Below, in pieces: positions 19,297 to 26,846 of a stretch of DNA of 64,000 bases. Position 1 is the first letter of the stretch. Every line of letters begins with the position of its first letter. The translations under genes were made by a program, and so were the position numbers. The DNA comes from JADGQN01 sp035315185 (lineage in GTDB: Bacteria > Desulfobacterota > Syntrophorhabdia > Syntrophorhabdales > WCHB1-27), in contig DATFYE010000032.1 of assembly GCA_035315185.1 (NCBI GenBank), forward strand, positions 12,405 to 76,404, in the 5' to 3' direction. The notes under the pieces were generated by a model. That model worked only from the letters and a program-made list of their open reading frames with translations, did no database searches and was not told the origin of the DNA.

Positions 19297-19510
19297 AGAT
19301 GATTGATGCTCTGACAGGCGGAACAGTACCGCATGCATAGCGGAAAGGGGTCGCCCGCCGGACCTCACCTTGCCCCATGCTATTCTATCATAGTCGAAGT
19401 TAGATTTGGTATTAATGAGGGTACTTCTCTGCGCCGTACCTGTGTGCAGCGGAGCTGGCCTAACGCGGGCCAATCATGTCACGTGTTTTTTTGGGCGGTT
19501 TGCCGGGAAA

Positions 19511-19569
19511 AAAGAAGGGCAGGCCAGTCAAGCTGGGGGGTCGGGGATTGGGCTATTTCCGGCCTGCCC
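19511..19569 (-). terminator. long-loop hairpin with U-tract, probable terminator of the HDOD gene
   Basis: On the minus strand GGGCAGGCC (19569-19561) pairs with GGCCTGCCC (19525-19517) across a 35-nt loop and is followed directly by TTCTTTTTT. It lies about 105 nt after the HDOD stop and about 285 nt before hutU. It is most simply the HDOD terminator; an attenuator for hutU is possible. The remaining sequence of 19229-19674 shows no gene. Confidence 0.55.
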
Positions 19570-19674
19570 GAGCACCGCATCTTGTGGGGAAGAGTGGCGG
19601 CGCAAACCCGATATCTTTGTCTTCTAACACGAATGTAAGGATGGTTGTCTTGGCTGTCAAGGGCCAGATGTGAA

Positions 19675-21267
19675 TTATTGATTTTGTCTGATCGCAAGCA
19701 TTATCTGGTTGTGCAGCGCCCGCAAATAGTTGAGGTGAGCAGCCGAGACGCTTTCAGCATACGCCGGGTCTCCCTCAAGATAGACAAGCCCGATGGGTTT
19801 ACTGTTAACAACAATAGGCAGAAGAATCAGGAGGAGGGGACGGGGTAATCTCTCGGAGAACCACTGCGGAATAAGCCGTTTAATATCCTCTCTGCTGGTA
19901 TCACCAATGAAAAGTGCCCGTTGTTTTTCTATCGCAAGGTTGAAGATATCGATATCACCGTCGTTTCCCACTGGTATCTTGAACCATGTGCGGAGCGCTT
20001 CCGTAGAATCGCCGAAGGTGAGCCTGAGATTCATGACGGGCTGTTTTGTGTCCTTGATGAAGAGAAGCGTCTTTTCAAGGCCCGAAAATTTCATGCTCCT
20101 GAACATGGTTTCGATGACTATCCTGAATATGTCGTTGTGGGAGTAGTTATCCAGGATGGCGTTAGTAATGTCCTTCATGCCGTCTGCGAATACCGTCTCA
20201 GGGTTCGTGACGCCCTCGCCCCCTGATTCCTCTCTGCGGGCAGCCTGAGCGTCAAGATCGTATGTAAGTGACAGGCTTTGACGTTCCGGTGGCGAGGCCT
20301 TAATTGTATGGCCTGACAGTGAATCACCCAGTGCGGACTTCTGAAAGTCGAGGCCGTAGGCGTCACAGTATTTTATTGCCTCCTTATTCGTCTCAGGAAT
20401 GATCGTATCAATCGCGTCGCTCAGTTTCTCGAACTGCTTTCCGTACAGCTCAATGAGGCACTTGATCTGCGTTTTCTTGTCATCGCTGGCTGTTTCCATG
20501 ATATCAGTAATTCTACTGGAGATGGCGGAAATGTAGTGAAGCTTATCCATCGGGCCGGGGTTCGTCATGATTTCCGCGCTATGAACTCTTTTCATGCAGT
20601 ACACAATCATATCCGGGAGAGACCATTCCTTGGCTATAGTCATGCCTATTTCCTGGTAGGTTGTCTTTGAGAGCGCTCTTTCACCTGACCTGCTATCTTC
20701 GTGCCGGTCTTCCGATGAACTCTTTCCCGCCTGGCTCACATCTTCGGGGCTGTAATAGGCAATGAGTATCTCACCGAGGTTATGAAAGAGTGAACAGATA
20801 AAGCTCTCTTCTGAGTTCGCATAACCGACCTTGTTAGCCACTTTTCGTCCCAGAATGCCAGCGTAGACAGCCTTTGCCATCAGGTTGATAAGAAGATTCG
20901 AGTTCTTTTTTTGCAATTTGTCGAAGAGGGTGAGAGTAAGGGCTATGTTTCTCAGGTTTTCGAGGCCCAAAAGGATGATGGCGCGCGAGATGGTTGTGAC
21001 CTCACCAAACCGCATGTAAAAGACACTGTTAAGCAGTTTGAGGATTTTAGTCGTCAACCCGAAGTCGGTAAGGATGATATTGGCGAGTTCGCCGATAGAT
21101 GTTTCACTCGCGGTTGTGAGCCTGGTGATAAGACTAACCTTAGCTGATGTGGCAGGAAAGTCCTCGCCTTTGCGTATACGATCGAGAACCCTGTCCCTGG
21201 GCGTAGCGCTCGGCTCGGCCGTTTCGAGATAGTTCTCTAGCGGTAACGCTCCTCCCTGCTCACCCAT
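19675..21267 (-). CDS. HDOD-domain signalling protein with C-terminal GAF-like domain
   Basis: 530 residues. Residues about 35-240 match the HDOD (HD-related output domain) fold: FPATSAKVSLITRL, LNSVFYMRFGEVTTISRAIILLGLENLRNIAL and SLFHNLGEIL, where the HD pair of true phosphodiesterases is replaced by HN. Residues about 360-530 look GAF-like (LEKTLLFIKD... PIVVNSKPIGLVYLEGD). Such proteins usually act in c-di-GMP or chemotaxis-linked signalling without catalysis. The ligand is unknown. It is transcribed alone. Confidence 0.85.
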   Translation of the reverse strand: MGEQGGALPLENYLETAEPSATPRDRVLDRIRKGEDFPATSAKVSLITRLTTASETSIGELANIILTDFGLTTKILKLLNSVFYMRFGEVTTISRAIILLGLENLRNIALTLTLFDKLQKKNSNLLINLMAKAVYAGILGRKVANKVGYANSEESFICSLFHNLGEILIAYYSPEDVSQAGKSSSEDRHEDSRSGERALSKTTYQEIGMTIAKEWSLPDMIVYCMKRVHSAEIMTNPGPMDKLHYISAISSRITDIMETASDDKKTQIKCLIELYGKQFEKLSDAIDTIIPETNKEAIKYCDAYGLDFQKSALGDSLSGHTIKASPPERQSLSLTYDLDAQAARREESGGEGVTNPETVFADGMKDITNAILDNYSHNDIFRIVIETMFRSMKFSGLEKTLLFIKDTKQPVMNLRLTFGDSTEALRTWFKIPVGNDGDIDIFNLAIEKQRALFIGDTSREDIKRLIPQWFSERLPRPLLLILLPIVVNSKPIGLVYLEGDPAYAESVSAAHLNYLRALHNQIMLAIRQNQ

Positions 21268-21328
21268 ACCTTATCATCGTCCTAAACGGCTGAAACTTAA
21301 TAGGGCAGGGGGGCAAACGATGAGTAAC

Positions 21329-21433
21329 CAGTGATCAGTGACCAGTGATCAGTGGCAAAAGCAGTTATCAGTTATCAGTTTCTGTTTATTGAGCGCTGGT
21401 GACTGATTACTGGTCACTGATTACCGATCACTG
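21329..21433. repeat. degenerate heptamer repeat (CAGTRAY) in facing orientation
   Basis: 21329-21356 holds four consecutive heptamers (CAGTGAT, CAGTGAC, CAGTGAT, CAGTGGC), and 21362-21382 three more (CAGTTAT twice, CAGTTTC). 21399-21433 holds five of the reverse complement (GTGACTG, ATTACTG, GTCACTG, ATTACCG, ATCACTG). The halves can pair as a long imperfect hairpin. The array lies between divergent genes. Confidence 0.8.
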
Positions 21434-21491
21434 TTTACCCGCATCACGGGTCTGTTGACTGCCTTTACCAGTTAGCTTAGAATGGGGCGCC

Positions 21492-23054
21492 ATGGTTCTG
21501 ATTCATCCTCCTGTTGCCAAGGCGTGCGAGCCGCCGGCTGGCATCCCAAAATTGGCGGGATTCCTGGACGCCAACAATGTCGAGTGCCTCCTTCTTGACC
21601 TAAATCTCGAAGAAACTCTACACCTATTGGGAACCAGGGTTATGCAAACAGACACCTGGACCAAGAGGGCGGTGCGCAACCTCCCACGGAACCTTGATGC
21701 GCTGCGGGATTGGCATCTTTATCAGAACCCTGACCGATACAAACGGGCAGTCATGGATCTTAACCGGATCGTGACAGTTCATGGTCAGAGGTTTGGTGCC
21801 CGCCTGAGCCTTGCCGACTATCGGCACGATAAACGTTCACCCTTGCGAAGTGACGACCTCCTATACTGTGCTGAACATGCGGATACAGATCCCTACTGTG
21901 CTCTTTTTTCTGACAGGCTGCGCGATGTCGCAGGGAGAGTATCAGACGGAGTCATTGGTTTTTCCCTCAACTACCTCAGTCAGGCGCTTCCCACTTTTTC
22001 CATGCTGGGGTTCCTGCGGCGGGAGTTTCCATCAATGAGACTGGTCCTTGGGGGTGGCCTTGTTACATCCTGGCTACAAAAGCAGGACTGGGAGAATCCG
22101 TTCGCAGGTCTCGTAGACGACATGGTTTGCGGGCCGGGAGGATATCCTCTGCTCAGACTGGCAGGAAAAAGTCTAATTTCATCTGATAACGCGTTGCCGC
22201 GATTCTCTGATTTGCCGTTAGGGCAGTATCTATCGCCCGGCCTGATCGTGCCCTATGCGGCCTCCTCCGGATGCTACTGGGGCCGTTGTTCCTTTTGCCC
22301 GGAACGCACGGAAGGCAGTGACTACTGCCCGTTTCCGCCTCACCGTGTTCTGACGCACCTCGAGCGTCTGGCTGCTGAATTGAAGCCGGCACTCTTCCAC
22401 CTTGTGGACAACGCCATCAGTCCAACTCTCATGGAACGGATGTCGCAGGAAGGGAGCGCGAGCCGGATCATTGCTGATGGCTCAGTTACGCCGTGGTATG
22501 GCTTTGCTCGTGTTACCCGGCATTTGACCGATCCCGATTTTTGCAAGGGGCTCGCAGCATCCGGGTGTGTGATGCTGAAGCTCGGTGTTGAATCGGCTGA
22601 CCAGGATGTGCTCGATGCGATGCAGAAAGGGCACGACGTGGAGACGGCACGTCTCACCCTCGGTGCGCTGAAAAGAGCCGGAATCTCTACGTTCGTCTAC
22701 CTCCTTTTGGGCACGCCTCAGGAAACAGAGGTTTCGGCGCGCGCGACGCTGGAGTTTGTGGTCCGGGAAAGTGCGCACATCGACTTTCTCAACTTGGCCC
22801 TGTTCAACCTTCCTATCGCCAGTCCCGAGGCAAATCTCTTACGGATCAGGCCTTTTTTTGATGGAGATCTTTCTCTTTACACCGACTTCGTGCATCCGGC
22901 TGGATGGGAGAGGCGTAGAGTGCGTCAGTTTCTGGAGGGTGAGTTCAGGCGCCATCCGGCCGTGCAAAAGATTCTCAGGAATAATCCGCCGTTTTTTACA
23001 TCCAATCATGCGCCTCTGTTCGCGCTGGCGCAACAAGATCGCTACCTGCGGTAG
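21492..23054 (+). CDS. B12-binding-type radical SAM protein, function unknown
   Basis: A 520-residue protein with an N-terminal cobalamin-binding-like region (HPPVAKACEPPAGIPKLAGFLD, then LVLGGGLVTS near 180) and a radical SAM core. The cluster motif SGCYWGRCSFC near 255 has four residues between the first two cysteines instead of three, as in several uncharacterised members. LKLGVESADQDVLDAMQKGH and FVYLLLGTPQETE are typical barrel segments. Neighbours give no substrate. The TAG stop lies inside the first hairpin of the repeat array that follows. The start has only a weak ribosome site. Confidence 0.85.
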   Translation: MVLIHPPVAKACEPPAGIPKLAGFLDANNVECLLLDLNLEETLHLLGTRVMQTDTWTKRAVRNLPRNLDALRDWHLYQNPDRYKRAVMDLNRIVTVHGQRFGARLSLADYRHDKRSPLRSDDLLYCAEHADTDPYCALFSDRLRDVAGRVSDGVIGFSLNYLSQALPTFSMLGFLRREFPSMRLVLGGGLVTSWLQKQDWENPFAGLVDDMVCGPGGYPLLRLAGKSLISSDNALPRFSDLPLGQYLSPGLIVPYAASSGCYWGRCSFCPERTEGSDYCPFPPHRVLTHLERLAAELKPALFHLVDNAISPTLMERMSQEGSASRIIADGSVTPWYGFARVTRHLTDPDFCKGLAASGCVMLKLGVESADQDVLDAMQKGHDVETARLTLGALKRAGISTFVYLLLGTPQETEVSARATLEFVVRESAHIDFLNLALFNLPIASPEANLLRIRPFFDGDLSLYTDFVHPAGWERRRVRQFLEGEFRRHPAVQKILRNNPPFFTSNHAPLFALAQQDRYLR

Positions 23055-23275
23055 CTTGAGGACCATCCCGCCTGCGGCACGATTCGAGAGCGGCCTCGCT
23101 TAAGGACCGGCTCTGACGAGTCTTAAGGACCGGGAGCTGCGCTCCCTTGAGGCCCGTCGCCTGTGGCGACTTAAGGCAGTTGCTTGCAGCCTCAAACGCT
23201 AGCGCTCCTCAAGGCCGAAGGCCGGTCCTCGATCGCAGTGATCCTCAAGCGCAGCGGTAGGTCGTGCTTGACATG
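23041..23275. repeat. tandem hairpin array, about 24-bp units with variable stems (copy 1)
   Basis: Successive hairpins are separated by TTGAGGACC, TTAAGGACC or TTGAGGCCC. Stems include GCTACC-TGC-GGTAGC (23041-23055, spanning the stop of the upstream gene), GGCTC-TGAC-GAGTC (23109-23122, one G-T pair), GGGAGC-TGC-GCTCCC (23132-23146) and GTCGCC-TGT-GGCGAC (23156-23170). Later units (GGCC-GAA-GGCC and others) are shorter or decayed. The array ends with TCCTCAAGCGCAGCGGT, which also closes the second array at 38925-38941. Confidence 0.85.
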
Positions 23276-23333
23276 CTGCGTCGATATGTATAAAACAGTG
23301 CAACTTCAGCTTGAGGGAGTGAAAAGCTAACCT

Positions 23334-23918
23334 ATGTGTAAAGATCGAAGACTGGTCGTGGCAATCGTGTTCTGTTTAACCTGCCTGGCTGCTCCGGCGG
23401 TGCATGGGAAAACTGGAACCTTTAGACAACAGTCCTACGGGCCTCGCGGTCGCGTTGAGTTTGTTGGGGAGGTTGTTAAGGTGGACGCGGAATCGCGGAG
23501 TATGACGCTCAGAAGCAGAGGTAACACCGTCAGCTTTGATATCTCCAACCCGCTGTTACAAGGCTACGGCAGTATCGCTGGCATAAAGAAAGGAGATAGG
23601 GTAGGGGTAGGCTATACAACTAATGGGGTTCGTATCGTAAAGTCACCCAAAATCGCGGTTGAAGCCGGCGGGGAAAAAGCTGTTGTCGAAAAGGTTCCGT
23701 CGGTCCAGAAGCGCAAGAAACCATCGCCTTTCGCGCGCAGGATGAACACGGACGGGAAGAGCTTTGCGGATGTGGACAATAATAGAGACGGCAAGATAAC
23801 CCCGATAGAACTCTCCGTGGTCATACCTAATTTAACGATGGAGCAGTTTCGTCAATACGACAAGAACCACGACGGACATCTGGACAGAGCCGAATTCGAA
23901 CAGATCACGCTGCCGTAA
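23334..23918 (+). CDS. secreted EF-hand protein
   Basis: 194 residues beginning with a signal peptide (VVAIVFCLTCLAAPAVHGK). Residues about 40-105 look like a small OB-like beta domain (GEVVKVDAESRSMTL ... GDRVGVGY). The C-terminus has two EF-hand calcium loops: DVDNNRDGKITPIE near 147 and DKNHDGHLDRAE near 175, both with the D-x-N/D-x-D-G pattern. It is likely periplasmic and calcium-binding; the partner is unknown. It appears to stand alone behind the hairpin array. Confidence 0.8.
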   Translation: MCKDRRLVVAIVFCLTCLAAPAVHGKTGTFRQQSYGPRGRVEFVGEVVKVDAESRSMTLRSRGNTVSFDISNPLLQGYGSIAGIKKGDRVGVGYTTNGVRIVKSPKIAVEAGGEKAVVEKVPSVQKRKKPSPFARRMNTDGKSFADVDNNRDGKITPIELSVVIPNLTMEQFRQYDKNHDGHLDRAEFEQITLP

Positions 23919-23983
23919 CCAATCTTGTCTTGTCACACAGAGAGCACATAGCGACCAGGGCCGCAACGAAGACAGCACTTCAT

Positions 23984-24280
23984 CTCACGCCCACTCGCTC
24001 CGCTCATTCGAGGCCGCAGAGCCGCAGAGGAAAATCCCAGAGGGGAGAACAGCAGAAGGAGAGGCACTTCAGAGCAAGAGTGTGCTTGCTCTGAATTCTC
24101 GGAGAGAATTCCTCGCACCGCATCCGGCGTTGCCGGAAATTTGCAGGAACCAAACCCCTTCCGGCATAGCCGGACGGAGTTTGCCCGGAATGGTCCTCTC
24201 AACCATTCCGGGCAAGAATCTCATTCTCTCTTTCGCCCTTCCTCTGCGACTCTGCGGCCTCTAGCGAAGCGGGCGTGAGA
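23984..24280. repeat. large imperfect inverted repeat enclosing five hairpins
   Basis: Arms at 23984-24030 and 24242-24280 are imperfectly complementary (CTCACGCCC, GAGGCCGCAGAG, GCAGAGG). Inside are an 11-bp stem TTCAGAGCAAG/CTTGCTCTGAA (24068-24095), an 8-bp stem GAATTCTC/GAGAATTC (24093-24111), TCCGGC-GTT-GCCGGA (24123-24137), TCCGGC-ATA-GCCGGA (24160-24174, extendable outward) and a 12-bp stem GCCCGGAATGGT/ACCATTCCGGGC (24184-24214). No coding frame is supported in 23919-24314. Confidence 0.8.
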
Positions 24281-24314
24281 TAATGTCTGTGATTAGCTCA
24301 AGCGGACCGGGTCT

Positions 24315-25403
24315 TCAGAGGTTGAAGCGGATATGGAGTATATCCCCATCCTTTACCACATAGTCTTTGCCTTCAATGTTCACCAGGCCTTTTTCTCGTG
24401 TCACATGCTCGGAGCCGCACTGCGCGAAATGCTCGTACGAGATGACTTCGGCTTTGATGAAGCCCTTCTGCATATCCGAGTGTATCTTGCCGGCCGCAAC
24501 GTATGCAGTTGTATGTCTCGGGATTGTCCACGCCCGCAGCTCTTTGCCGACAAGCGTGTAAAACGTGATCAGGTCGAGGATTGCATAGCCGGCGGTGATA
24601 ACACCTTCTATGCCGCGTGCCTTCATGCCGTAAAGCTCCATGAAAGAACTCATCTCTTCAGGAGGGAGCGATGCCAGCTCCTCTTCAAGTCTGCCGCAAA
24701 TCGGGACCACCGGCCTCCCTCTTGGTTTGATCAGCCCCTGAAAGCATGCCGGTTCCGGGCTTCCCAGATCCTGTTCACCAATGTTGGCCACGTAGAAAAG
24801 CGGCTTGGCCGTGATCAGTCCGAATGAACGCACGAGTTCTCCTTCTTCGGGCGTAAAGCTGTCACTATTCAAGAATTCTCCACGAGACAGGGTTTCCTTA
24901 ATCCTGAGCAAGACGTGTTGTTCCTCACCGCGCTTTTCCTTGGAAACTCTAGCCAGCCGCTCCAGCTTGTCGAGACGCTCCTCGACGATCTCCAGGTCAG
25001 AGATAACGATTTCGGTTTCGACGATGTCCGCATCTCGCGCGGGATCGATGCCATCATAGACGTGTGGTATCTTCTCGGCTTCGAAGCAGCGCACTACATG
25101 GGCTATGGCGTCCACTGCCCTGACGTGGCCCAGGAATTTGTTCCCGAGCCCCTCGCCTTTGTGTGCGTCTTTTATGAGACCCGCGATGTCGACGAACTCA
25201 ATCGACGTCGGTGTAACTTTCTCCGGTTTGACCAATCGCGCGAGGTTGGCAAGACGCGTATCAGGAACGGGCACGATACCCACATTCGGCTCTATGGTAC
25301 AGAAGGGATATGGCTGGGCCGCCACGCAGAGGGCGGTGAGCGCATTGAAGATGGTCGACTTGCCCGAATTTGGAAGTCCGATTATGCCGCAGGAGAAACC
25401 CAT
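24315..25403 (-). CDS. ychF: redox-regulated GTPase/ATPase YchF
   Basis: A 362-residue OBG-family NTPase. G1 is GLPNSGKST near residue 8, followed by FVDIAGLIKDAHKGEGLGNKFLGHVR and a C-terminal TGS-like domain (GDILHIRFNL end). I prefer the ATG at 25403, preceded by a G-rich site, so that the protein opens with the usual MGFSCGIIG; an upstream ATG at 25424 adds seven unlikely residues. YchF binds ribosomes and prefers ATP in characterised species. It ends the prs-rplY-pth-ychF group, 183 nt from pth. Confidence 0.95.
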   Translation of the reverse strand: MGFSCGIIGLPNSGKSTIFNALTALCVAAQPYPFCTIEPNVGIVPVPDTRLANLARLVKPEKVTPTSIEFVDIAGLIKDAHKGEGLGNKFLGHVRAVDAIAHVVRCFEAEKIPHVYDGIDPARDADIVETEIVISDLEIVEERLDKLERLARVSKEKRGEEQHVLLRIKETLSRGEFLNSDSFTPEEGELVRSFGLITAKPLFYVANIGEQDLGSPEPACFQGLIKPRGRPVVPICGRLEEELASLPPEEMSSFMELYGMKARGIEGVITAGYAILDLITFYTLVGKELRAWTIPRHTTAYVAAGKIHSDMQKGFIKAEVISYEHFAQCGSEHVTREKGLVNIEGKDYVVKDGDILHIRFNL

Positions 25404-25430
25404 CCAGACCCCCGTTACGAACAAGAACTG

Positions 25431-25580
25431 TTACAAGTTGCAAGTTACAGGTTACAAGACAAAGATGTTACACGCAATATGTTACAGGCAACGCCGTTAC
25501 AGTCCTGCAACAGCCATCGTCCTTAACTTGTAACAGCTCTTGTTGTTAACCTGCAACCTGTAACGCATTTAAACCTGTAA
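25431..25580. repeat. degenerate heptamer repeat (TTACAAG family) in facing orientation
   Basis: 25431-25458 reads as heptamers TTACAAG, TTGCAAG, TTACAGG, TTACAAG. After a divergent middle, 25525-25580 carries the complementary forms CTTGTAA, CCTGCAA, CCTGTAA and CCTGTAA. The spacer between ychF and pth therefore can fold on itself. A related block is at 60625-60762. Confidence 0.75.
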
Positions 25581-25586
25581 CATCTT

Positions 25587-26135
25587 TCAACCTCTGTTAT
25601 ACAGGCTCATTGCCTTTGCCGGGCTTTCAGTTACGAGCGTGTGAAGAGCATCAACGGCCGTATCGAGTATTTCAGCGATCGGCTCCAGCTCGTCTTTTCT
25701 GAAGCGCACGAGCACGTATTCCTCGGGAGAGAGCACGGGGTCTCTCCCTATACCTATTTTCAGCCTGTGAAAAAGGGGTGAACCAAGAAAATCAATGATC
25801 GACCGGACGCCCTTGTGACCTCCATCGCTGCCGTTCCATCGAATCTTGATTCTCCCGAAATCCATGTCCAGATCATCGTGGATGAGAACCAGGTTATCGA
25901 GAGGAATGTTTCGCTTTCGGACGAGTGACGCAAGCGGGCCGCCGGACAGGTTCATATATGTGTCCGGCTTGGCCAGAATAAGATCGTTCGTTTCACCGAC
26001 GATGCATTTTGAGGCTTTCTTATTTACGTCAATTCCGAAGTGCTCCGCATATCGGTCTATCACGAGATAGCCGAGGTTGTGCCTTGTGTACTTGTATCCA
26101 GCGCCCTTATTTCCCAGGCCGCAAAACAGGAACAA
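25587..26135 (-). CDS. pth: peptidyl-tRNA hydrolase
   Basis: 182 residues, the usual length. The catalytic His is in YTRHNLGY near residue 20; DTYMNLSG and IHDDLDMDFGRIKIR carry the conserved Asn and Asp, and GSDGGHKGVRSI follows. The enzyme frees tRNA from peptidyl-tRNA dropped by ribosomes. It starts directly after the rplY stop, an arrangement found widely in bacteria. Confidence 0.97.
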   Translation of the reverse strand: MFLFCGLGNKGAGYKYTRHNLGYLVIDRYAEHFGIDVNKKASKCIVGETNDLILAKPDTYMNLSGGPLASLVRKRNIPLDNLVLIHDDLDMDFGRIKIRWNGSDGGHKGVRSIIDFLGSPLFHRLKIGIGRDPVLSPEEYVLVRFRKDELEPIAEILDTAVDALHTLVTESPAKAMSLYNRG

Positions 26136-26828
26136 CTATGCTTTCTCCTTCTTCTCCTTCTTGTCCTTCTCCTTTTCCTCCTTCTCCTTCTCCTTCTCTT
26201 CCTTCTCCTCTGCTGGAGCGGCAGCCTCTTCTCCAACCGGTGCTGCAACCTCTGCCGGCTTCTCCTCAGCCTGTGGCGGTGTCACGCCGACCACAGCGAC
26301 ATCAGGCGGCGCGAGCAGTTTTATGCCGGGTAGACTGATCTCGTTCACGTGTATTGAATCACCGATATCGAGAGCGGATATGTCGACATCGATCTTCTCC
26401 GGAATCTGCCCGGGCAAGCTCTCCACCATGATGGTTCTGAGATGCTGCTCGATAACGCCGCCTTTCACCAGTCCCACGGGTTCGCCCACCAGGTGTATCG
26501 GCACTTCGACCTGGACCGCACGTTCCATTGATACCTGCAGAAAATCGATATGCAGTACAGCGTCATTAAGCGCGGCCTTTTGTAGGTCCTTCAGCATGAC
26601 CGGTCTTTCTTCTGCGTGGTCATTCCGTTTGAGTTCCATCTTGATAATCGTGTTACTCTTGACACGGCTCTGCACGGTTTTCCATTCCTTTGCCGATATT
26701 CGTAACGGAAGCGGCTCCACATCTTTCCCGTAAAGAATGGCCGGAATTATGCCTGATTTTCTCAGTCTTCGTGCTATGTTCTTGCCACCCTGCACTCTAC
26801 TTTCTGCTTTCAAACGTATTTCTTCCAT
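26136..26828 (-). CDS. rplY: 50S ribosomal protein L25, Ctc form
   Basis: 230 residues: an L25 domain binding 5S rRNA (RKSGIIPAILYGKDVEPLPL near residue 25), a TL5-type C-terminal beta domain (HVNEISLPGIKLL) and a low-complexity Lys/Glu tail of about 30 residues made of KEE and KEK steps. GAGGAGG lies just before the ATG. The run of Lys/Glu codons gives a marked purine-pyrimidine strand bias at 26137-26215. It is co-transcribed between prs and pth. Confidence 0.95.
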   Translation of the reverse strand: MEEIRLKAESRVQGGKNIARRLRKSGIIPAILYGKDVEPLPLRISAKEWKTVQSRVKSNTIIKMELKRNDHAEERPVMLKDLQKAALNDAVLHIDFLQVSMERAVQVEVPIHLVGEPVGLVKGGVIEQHLRTIMVESLPGQIPEKIDVDISALDIGDSIHVNEISLPGIKLLAPPDVAVVGVTPPQAEEKPAEVAAPVGEEAAAPAEEKEEKEKEKEEKEKDKKEKKEKA

Positions 26829-26846
26829 CCTACTACCTCCTCTTTC

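Noticed and set aside
19229..19378. 50-codon N-terminal extension of hutU
   Set aside because: GGAGGGG stands before the ATG at 19228 and the extension has no similarity to urocanase.
23041..23275. CRISPR array
   Set aside because: The constant part is only about 9-10 bp, the variable part is palindromic rather than spacer-like, and no cas genes are present.
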